Part shown: one piece after another, positions 55,679 through 64,000 of the stretch
How positions within the stretch are numbered: position 1 is the first letter of the stretch
Layout: each line of letters starts with the position of its first letter
Source of the DNA: Rhizophlyctis rosea
Lineage: Eukaryota > Chytridiomycota > Chytridiomycetes > Rhizophlyctidales > Rhizophlyctidaceae
DNA length: 64,000 nt
NCBI GenBank assembly: GCA_027596075.1
Contig: JADGJC010000118.1
Location: forward strand, 49,648-113,647
Reading direction: 5' to 3'
Notes under the pieces: model-generated
What the model was told of the DNA's origin: nothing
Database searches by the model: none
What the model saw: only the letters and a program-made list of their open reading frames with translations
Position numbers and translations under genes: made by a program

Positions 55679-58600
55679 GAATTAGTCACTGGTGCAAGGG
55701 AAATTGTTGCTGGAAAAACACAGTACCCACGGGGGGGAGTGGTGAAGGAACGCAAGGCAGAAAAGCGCAGTTGTGTTCTTGGAATATCCTGCACAGGGTG
55801 CCACTTAGCCGCGAGAATGGCTTGAATACTCAATGGCCTTTTGGGGAGAAGGCCGAGAGGCTTGCATAGTCGCGCTCACAAGCCATTTTTGCCGGGCACA
55901 GTTCGTCGACTGATTATGTAATACGCAAGAACTTGGACCCCCGGTTCACCACATTTGGCTTTACTGCGTGGAGGAACTCGAACTGAAGTGCTTGAAAACG
56001 CACCAGTGGATATAGATCGCAGCTCTCTCGAGGAAAAGGGGCGGATATCAGAGATCTGAGATATCGAATCTCAGTACAGGACGCAATTTCGTGAACTTCG
56101 TCATGTTCAACTTCGGGTGAGCGCTTCATATGCACCCTGAAATTACCTAGAACGCCAGTCATCACCAAGAGAGCATGGTGACATTGCCGCGATAAGGTCG
56201 TGGTCACTCCGTATGAGCGAGTAGCTGCAACTTTCTGAACATCATGATTTTCCTTTGTAGTGAGCTGTCATGAATCCTTTTGCGAAACATTTTTAGAGGA
56301 TGGGAGGGAGACGATGCTGTGGAATTATCCGTGGGGGGTATTTAGGTGTCCGATGCTTGCATTCTTGAAATCAAGAGGGATTCTATCTTGCAGCTCTGTT
56401 GCCTCAAGATCCTTTTTGCATAAGGTATCCCAACAATCGCTCATTGTGTGCGATTGTGAGATGAAGGGATGTCGTTGTTGGCACTTATGTAGCTATTGAA
56501 TGTCAGCCGGGCAGAATTAATCCGTATTGCGGTGCCTTGAGACCATAGCATTGAACAGACGGGAATGCAAAAATGTCTGATCGGGTCTAGAGACGACCAC
56601 GGGCAGTGAGTGCAAAAGTGCTGCGCGTCCTCTTTCTTGCTGTCAAGGTATTCAATGTGCTTAATCAAAGCTCTCACCGACTCTTTTGCTCCCTATACAG
56701 ATGAGGTTTCCTTTAGGAAATGCCTGTTCACTCAACCAAGAATGGACGATCACCGATGGACCAGCGTGTGCATGTCAAAATCTCAACACAAGAATCTTCC
56801 AACACATGGGGATCACCGCCGCATTTCTCAAACGTTCATTGGCGAGACCTTCACCTACTTCTTGCCGTGTGAACTGCATTGCAATGCATAGATATGTATG
56901 GCTGACGACGGCAAGCGCGGGAATTGAGCAGACCATCACTTTCGACAAGCTTCAACAATAGGGTTGCAGCTTCCTTGAATCAGTATTCCAGTACTGCCAG
57001 CCACATTGCTTTATTTTTTTACACATGCTTCCGACCAGAAACATGATGTTTGACGAGACAAAGCATGTGGCAGGTCGATACCAACAATGTGTCCCGTTCA
57101 AAATGGAAGTGCATTGATTTGCCGGCACGCTCGTCGTTCGTGAGAATTAGCGTAGGAGCCAAAGAAGCACAAAAAGTCCTTGTTTGTACAACCCGAAAGC
57201 ACCGAGACACGCAGACGTGGTGAAGTGGACTCAGCTGCCACGGCAACCTGAAGCATTGGTGTGGAAGTGCGCCAATCCATATTGGTTCTCGGGGGATGTA
57301 AGACGGAACATCGGGGAGATCAGGAGGATTGGAGGGAAACTATCTAGCTGACACTCTGGGACTCAACAAAACGACTTGCTTGTTACATCACGGTAGTAGC
57401 AACCCGCACTGAAACAGCCAAAGTGCGTACCACTAGTACGTTGTTAATGTGAGCGATCCTACCGATGCGCCAGGCGATTCTCTTTGGAACTTGGCCAGTC
57501 GCCGACGCACTGCCTATGACATCGCCGTTGATCCTCCACATTCCGCTGTCAAAATTGTTCTCCGCTGAATGGAACATGGCGCTCATCGGTTGCGAAAAGG
57601 AAGAAGGTGTACTTCGTAGAATCAAGAAACTTGAGTAAGGCAGAGATAGCCAGTTTGAGGTGCACTCTCACGAAAAGAACCGTTCACATCCCCGCTTGCT
57701 TGCGTCTGATGTAGCAACAAAGCCAGGACTAAGGGAAAAAAAACAGACGTATTCATGGATGATACTACCATGACAGAGAGGCGCAGACACCTCATTGATT
57801 GCAACTTAACCCATGATTTTTGAAGCGTAGAGGAATCACATTTCACCCTGTACAATCGAAGTGTTGGTGTGTCCTAGACCCGAATTTGGCCACCCCTGTT
57901 ACCGCCCAGAGTTCACCGGTTATGAAAGTGGTCAAAAAAGAAGACATAGTGCAGTAACACATTCAGTCCTAAGAGCCCCTACCGCTTCAAGGGATAGTGT
58001 GTGTGTGCACCTGCGCATGGTGCTTTAAGCCTGTTCTGGGGCAGCTTCCCCGCGGATTCATTGCATATTTCGGATGCCATTGGGCACATATCTGGCTCTG
58101 GAAAAAGTTGAGGGATGTCAGGACTTAAACCTACCAATGAAAGCAGAAAGAGCACTTGGTTGGTGATATGATGATATGACGATCGTTGTCCGCCTTCCTC
58201 CTCAGCATTCAAGGTACGCTATTTTTTCGAACTGGAGAGCTTCATGATATGCGAGATGATGGTCGGAAGTCATGAATGACGCCACGAAGGTGCGGATATG
58301 GGTTTATGTGAGGGAACAGTGAGTCGGCACTTGGTGTTGAGTGAGTGTTGTTTGAGGAGGCGACCGATTTTTTTTTGTTGCGGTTTGAGGGGTGAGCACG
58401 TCCCGTTTTCAGTCGTTGAAGAAAACGTTTCAAATGCCTTTTGAAACCGGGAATCGAAGCGAAAGAATGATGTCTCTTTGGAGGGTTGGAAGTTCACATT
58501 GGAGCTACACGCACATTGAAATTATTGAATGTTTGCTGTTTCTCTTCGGAATTCACTAAGTGGGCAAGTTGCCAAGAGTGCAGTTCGGCATCATGTTCAG

Positions 58601-60551
58601 CTCTGTCAAGATTTCAAAAAGACCGTTAGTGTGTAATCCACTCCCTCGCGCTCCCCGGCTTCAAACAGCACCTAGTTCATCCATTAGCCGGAACCACTTT
58701 TCAAGTATGACACCCCGGATGTGTCAGCATGTTCGGAGCGCCTTTTGAGGAATGCGGCAATACGCCTGTTGGTTCTCTTGAGCCTTTTTTTTGCAAGCGC
58801 TCCCTCGCGCAAGCAGCACAACACTGTCTCTACGTTGAATAATCGCAGAGTGGGGGATCCGATGATCAAATGTACCTGGAGAGGTGCTCGGGCAGTGTAT
58901 CAGAGTACCCATCGTCATTTGTATGTAGTGCGAAGTCCTCAACGTCCTGGAATATACTGCCAAAAGTGCCAAAAAGGAATCATCGTGGCGCACGCATACC
59001 CTCTCGGCTTGATGCAGCGAGAAGAACCGAGCAATGTTGACGTTGCACCAATCATTTAGATGATGAAAGTTGTTTTCACGCAGAGAAGGTCGCACTATGA
59101 TTGTATCACTTTCTAACGTGAATTATTCATGTACAGATTGAAGGCGAAGTCGGGGCGTTGTTCAGTGTCCAGTGCCCGGGGTCACAAATGACACCGCCGG
59201 ATGCATGTCGTACCCGCAGGGACTTGAATTTTCTTTTCTTCGTTCAAGACCTCGATGCCTAGAGTGAAGGCTGGATGATCTCGAATGGACTGAAGAGATG
59301 TTACAGACATCGCATGAAAAGTGCTATTGGTCGTGACTCAATTCGTTTCCAAAGACCGATGAGTTGTGATCTTTTGATGTTTGCGAAACAGATAGTGACC
59401 AAACTGACCTATAAAGTCTACATGTAATCTAACATGGGTTGAGGGAGTCGTGTCGTCAAGACAGACGACATACTAATATTGGTTCGATGTACGGCACAGA
59501 TAAGGCTCACATATCTATGCGGCGACATGACATTAGTAACAGAGCGATCACCTTCAAGACTAGATAGATGACATGGGGCATATGCGCGTAAAGTTTGATT
59601 GCCGACCGGAGCTCATCTGGATTGGTTATTATGCACAATTTTTATGGCTTGCAAGTGAAAGTTAGAGAAGCCGACATAGCAGTCGCAAAAACAAAGGTGC
59701 AGGCATCTGCATTGCATTGCAATGTCATCTTGTCAGATTTATGTGGTATTGCCGTATTGGATCAGGAGAATTTCGGATCGAAGCACTTTCAGAGTTGGTT
59801 CGCAAAGGGAATTGATGGACTGGCTGACACCACTTCCTCAAGTTCTGCCCATATGGAAAATTTGTATGTTTGACTTGTGATGGTCGAATTTCTTTGCATG
59901 CGGTCAAACCCGAGACAGTGAACTTCCCAATCGGGGGTACTCTTATCCATTCCGCGCCCAGAACCTGCCTGTGCTCACGCGGCGGGGATGGAACCTCAGG
60001 TGGAAGTGTACATGGTGTACCGGGCAAACATTATTCGACAGCTTTCTGGACTACTTGGACTGGGACCTACTGTTGGACCGTAAGGACCCTCGCGGCTTAG
60101 CTCTTTGATCTTAGTCTCTTTGACCACAAAAGGATAAACTATCAACATGGCGGTGATTGAATGACGCTGGTCGTGTAACGTGTGGCTTGACGCGTGTCTG
60201 AGTGAGTCTCGGAGCTTGGCAAAACACGCGTCTCATTTGCACTGGGATGGCACCCCCCACTGCCCCTTCACGTCCCTCCATCCTACTCCTCCCCTTCCCT
60301 CCCACCACTGCAACCCCCCTCTTGACAAATCCATCTATACATATACCCCCCATATTGATACCCCGCTTCGTCCCTTGCGAGTAAGAGGCAGTGACTAGCT
60401 GACTAGTATCCCTCATCTTGCACTTAGAACGTGCACCCCCCCATTCGCGTCGTTACCAACCTCATACCCATACTTCCTGGTCGTCAATCAATCACATTAC
60501 CACTTTGAACACGTCCCTGCCCCTTTCCTCTTCCCACGCTCACCATCGGCA
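55679..60551. other. Long gene-poor stretch
   Basis: About 4.9 kb with only short overlapping ORFs (up to 123 codons). No tRNA, transposon terminus or long repeat was recognised. It includes the promoter of the channel gene at its right end. Confidence 0.5.
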
Positions 60552-63500
60552 ATGTCAACCACAACCACAACGACCATCCTATCAGTGTCACCATCAATAC
60601 CACCGCCAGCAACAACCTCATCCATACCCGCTTCCCCGTCTCCCTCTCCCTCTCCCTCTCCATCACCATCGCCATCACCATCACCAACACCACAAGTAAT
60701 AGGCATCCCAGGCTGGGGAGCTTCCCCCTTGCCTTACTACGTCGTGAGAGATCCTTCTGTTTATTCCGCTTGGCTCTGGCTATGTATAGCGTTGGCTATT
60801 TCTTTGGCGTGTGTTGTGCTGTTTGAAGTGGTAAGGAGGAGGAGGACCATGCGCAGAGTCCTCTATCCGAGAGTTCAGTCTATGAAGTGAGTTGTTGAGG
60901 TGTGGAGATGTGGGTGGGTGGGTGGGTGGGTGAATAGTTCATGCGAGCGAAGCTGGTATCGATTGCCCATGATCCATCTGTGAGATTGATTCCCATACCC
61001 GAGCGAAGCTGGCATGAAGTGACGCGGAGCGCCTATTATTCGCGAAGCAATGGGGTCATAGGCGCGAAGCGCCTGCATCAATGGTTCAGCGAGGCTGGTG
61101 ATGGATTGGCGCGCCGCGGATAAGTTTGTGTGCGCCAGCTTGTTCTGAAAATTGACTGGCATCAGCTCTTACACATAATCTAGATGATCAAACTAATCGT
61201 TTGCTGCCAATCACAGGAATGAAGCACCGCCCATACCGCAAGGATGGTTCCAAGGGCTCAAACCTGCGCTCAAAATCGAGGAAGAGTTCTTCATCAACAA
61301 CGTCGGGTTGGACGCTGTCATGTATGTTTTTGACTTTGAGGTGGTCTCACAGTGGGACTTCAGACAACCTAACCACATCAAACAGGTTCCTTCGTTTCCT
61401 AAGAATGGCGTTGATCGTCGTTCTGGCAATAGCATGTTTGAACCTTCCCATCCTCCTTCCCATAAACTACTACGTCGGCAAAGCAAATCAACCCCCACCC
61501 GATAGACCCATCAACGACACCTCGAAACTAGTCCAACTCGGCCACCAAAGTCTGGCTCAATACTCCATCGCCTTCATTCCCGACGGATCCAGCTTCTTCG
61601 CCGCACACATCTTCTGCGCATACGTAGTATCCGGCATCGTATTCTACATGCTCTACACCTCCTATCGCGATTACGTCGCGCTGGTCGCGAAATACATTCA
61701 CCAGGACCACGGCGTTCTTGCGACGCGAGCTTTGGGATGGCGCAAGTGGGAGAAACTGCAATTGCGGACGATATTGGTGCAGAACATTCCTCCGGAGTTG
61801 CAGAGTGAGGAGAAGTTGAGGACATGGTTTGATGGGTTGGGACTTGGGGAGGTGGAGACTGCGGCGATGGATCATGATGCTGGGCAACAGTTGAGGAAGG
61901 TGATGGATCGGAGGGAGAAGACGTTGAAGAAGTTGGAGCATGCGTATATTGATTGGCTTGTTAGTATTGATCGGGAGAGGTTGCGGAGGCTGGGGAGCAA
62001 AGCGCCTCGATGGTATTCGCCGGGCCGAATTATGCGTCTTCATTCCGCACCGCATGATATTACCGAAACGGGTCTAGACGATGACACCATCCACTCACTC
62101 CGTCCTAAAATTCGTACCCGAACCACCAAATTCCCGCTCGGAAAACCTCAAAATCCGACCATAACGGCGCCAACCACCCGCCGCGACGCGATAGACCATT
62201 ATACGCAGAAACTCTCCACCCAGACTACGCGCATTAAACAACTTCGTGCACTTGCTACCGACCCTACGACGCCAATACACAAGGACCCGTCATCAACCCT
62301 CCACACAACATCAGCATTCATAACTTTCCAATCCCAACGGGCAGCCCAAATAGCCGTGCAAGTCCTCCTCCACTCCTCCCCGCACCCATGGTCCCTCCGC
62401 GTCCGTCTTGCACCTGCACCGTTGGACGTTCTCTGGCGTTCTGTCTCTATGCCGTATCTTCGTCGTCAACTCCAGAAATACACGATTTTAGTGTTGACGG
62501 TGGCGCTAACGTTTTTCTGGATTGTACCATCCTGGGCGATCGCGAGTTTGACGAGTTTGGAGAGTGTGGCGAGAGTGCCGGCTTTTAGATGGGTGGTGAA
62601 TATTTTGGCGGGGAATGAGATGGTGTATGGGTTGGTGCAGACGTTGGGGCCGCCGTTGGTTTTGAGTATCTTTAATGCTGTTATGCCGTTTATTTTGGAA
62701 GGTGAGTATCTTTGACTGAGGGGGGGGAGGTTGGTGGGTTGGTGGGGCTCTGGGTGTTGGGAGAAGATTTGGGATCTTTTTGCGACTGATACCTCTTCAT
62801 TCCCCGCCTTGGATATATATTCAGCCCTATCATACCAACAAGGCTTCGAATCCAACTCTCATGTGGAAATGGCTACGATGGACAAGTACTTTTTCTTCCT
62901 GTTTTTCAATGTTTTCGTAAGTATATATGATGTTTATTTTTTTGACGCCAATGTACTTGACTTGGTACTTTCATGATAAGGCCAAAAAAAAGACTAATGT
63001 TTTTGCTTTCTTTTCGCGTAGTTTGTCTTCACGCTCGCCAACACTGTTTGGAAAATCATCTCGACGTTCTTTGATAACCCGCTTTCGATTATTAATCTCG
63101 TGTCTACGAGTTTGCCGGAGGGAGCGACGTTTTTTATTAACTATGTAAGTCGACGATTTTCTCCTCCCCCGCTTTCACGTTATTCTTGAAATGAAAACCC
63201 GTAACGTCTATTCTCTTTCCCTCCCTCCTCACTCCAATAGATAATCCTAAACCTGATCCTCTTCCCCCTCGAACTCCTCCGTCCACAAATCCTCCTCCTC
63301 CACTCCTTCGCGCGTCTCTTCCTCCGCACCCCGCGCGAGTTCCACAACCTCTCTCTCGCAACATCTTACCTCAACTACGGCATCCTATACCCAATGCACG
63401 TCATTATTTTCGTGATAACGCTTTGTTATTCGGTTATAGCGCCATTGATTTTGGTACCGGCTGTCGCGTATTACGCGATTGCGTGGGTGGTGTATCGGAA

Positions 63501-64000
63501 TCAGTTGCTTTTTGTGTATGTGAAGGAGTGGGAGGGGTTTGGGAGGCATTGGGGGAAGGGGTTTGGGATGTGTTGTGCGGGGTTGGGGGTTGCGCAGGTT
63601 ACGTTGGCGGGGATGGTTGGTGCTAAGAGGGGTGAGTTTTCTTGTTGTTTGGACCACGAGCGCGGTGGTGGTGGTGGTGGTGGTGGTGGTTTCCAACTGA
63701 TCATCGACTTATCATTCCCCTCGTTACTTCCACAGCACCCACCGCCACGATCTTGATGATACCACTCATAATCTCCACGTTGGCGTTTTACATTTACTGT
63801 CGTCGCGCATTCGAGAAACGGACGTACCTCCTTCCCTTGGACCAATTCGACGACCCGAACTCGTTTGATTATTCGAGGGATAGCGTTGGGGTTATTGAGC
63901 GTGTGAGGAGGGTTACGGTGAGGAAGATGACGGGACGAAGGAGGAGTAAGGGTGGGGGGGAGGGAAGTGAGGAGAGTGAGTTGGATGTTGGGGGTAGTGG
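60552..64000 (+). CDS. CSC1/OSCA-type (DUF221) membrane channel, 3' end beyond the window
   Basis: Seven exons seen: 60552-60886, 61217-61321, 61386-62701, 62825-62916, 63022-63144, 63241-63631 and 63736 to the window end, all phases consistent. Exon 1 has a Thr/Ser/Pro head with an (SP)n run and a first helix (AWLWLCIALAISLACVVLF). Family signatures follow: GWFQGLKPALKIEEEFFINN, VGLDAVMFLRFLRM, HIFCAYVVSGIVFYMLY and the cytosolic RNA-recognition-like insert (RTILVQNIPPELQSEEKLRT; TTSAFITFQSQRAAQIAVQ). The core helices come next (FFWIVPSWAIASLTSLESV, LSYQQGFESNSHVEMATMDK, FVFTLANTVWKII). The P-P-E-L and TFxS parts and NILxG/LPP-like core are typical of fungal Rsn1/Phm7/Csc1 proteins, which form stretch- or calcium-permeable cation channels in the plasma or endomembrane. 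The tail (from about 63880) is basic and Ser/Gly-rich. The stop codon is not in the window. Confidence 0.9.
60912..60931 (+). repeat. (GGGT)5 in intron 1 of the channel gene
   Basis: Five GGGT units, a pattern able to form a G-quadruplex in the non-template strand or in the unspliced RNA. Confidence 0.8.
60947..61073 (+). repeat. Cluster of four GCGAAGC motifs in intron 1
   Basis: GCGAAGC occurs at 60947-60953, 61003-61009, 61042-61048 and 61064-61070. The last sits in a perfect hairpin GGCGC-GAA-GCGCC (61061-61073). The first two share the longer context GAGCGAAGCTGG. Intron 1 (330 nt) is among the longest in the window. Confidence 0.8.
63664..63690 (+). repeat. (GGT)9 microsatellite in the last visible intron
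   Basis: Nine GGT units between the donor at 63632 and the acceptor at 63735 of the channel gene. Confidence 0.9.

Noticed and set aside
58440..58470. Reverse complement of a tRNA T-arm-like sequence (GGGAATCGAA)
   Set aside because: No acceptor or D arm within the required distance on the minus strand.

Overview
This window looks like nuclear DNA of an early-diverging, probably zoosporic (chytrid-like), fungus. Most genes carry several short spliceosomal introns (41-104 nt, GT-AG, usually GTGAGT or GTAAGT donors). There is a fungal VTC4 polyphosphate polymerase, a secreted pectate lyase with a fungal CBM1 cellulose-binding module, a nuclear cytochrome c1 gene with five exons and an intron-bearing tRNA-Gly(GCC). 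The phylum is my inference from gene content. The domain-level calls rest on motifs seen in the translated exons.

Layout from left to right. 1-5 kb: no gene seen. 5.1-6.1 kb (-): seven-helix membrane protein. 7.6-9.4 kb (+): fimbrin-like protein with one actin-binding domain plus a coiled coil. 9.7-11.3 kb (-): F-box protein with a one-base frame break. 14-14.9 kb (-): secreted histidine phosphatase. 17-19.9 kb (+): VTC4, eight exons. 21.2 kb: poly-G run and 10-N gap. 23.5-24.3 kb (+): Cys/His-knuckle protein. 26.9-30.5 kb (-): a small secreted crystallin-like gene and a decayed partial copy. 33-34.8 kb (-): a zinc-finger-like gene with breaks and a small acidic protein. 35.6-37.2 kb (+): CYT1. 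40.4-41.7 kb (-): CBM1-PL10 pectate lyase. 42.8-43.9 kb (-): broken gene with a WHLH...DT motif. 44.7 kb (+): tRNA-Gly. 45.4-46.9 kb (+): TIR-like plus TPR protein. 47.3-50.0 kb (-): 11-exon gene of unknown function. 50.5-50.9 kb (+): small Gly/Trp-rich protein. 51.7-53.5 kb (-): 11-exon polytopic membrane protein. 54.1-55.7 kb (-): disrupted ankyrin gene, with an older decayed copy of its 3' end at 51.1-51.3 kb. 60.6 kb to the window end (+): CSC1/OSCA-type (DUF221) channel, cut off by the window.

The genes do not form an obvious pathway. Several loci read best if a single base is added at a short homopolymer, so either the assembly has deletion errors or several genes are decaying. Gene density is low: stretches of 2-5 kb (1-5, 11.3-13.9, 20-23.5, 24.3-29.9, 37.2-40.4, 55.7-60.5 kb) show only random-looking short ORFs. 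The most interesting proteins are the TIR-like/TPR protein, the half-fimbrin and the 630-residue orphan whose eleven exons join without a frame conflict.
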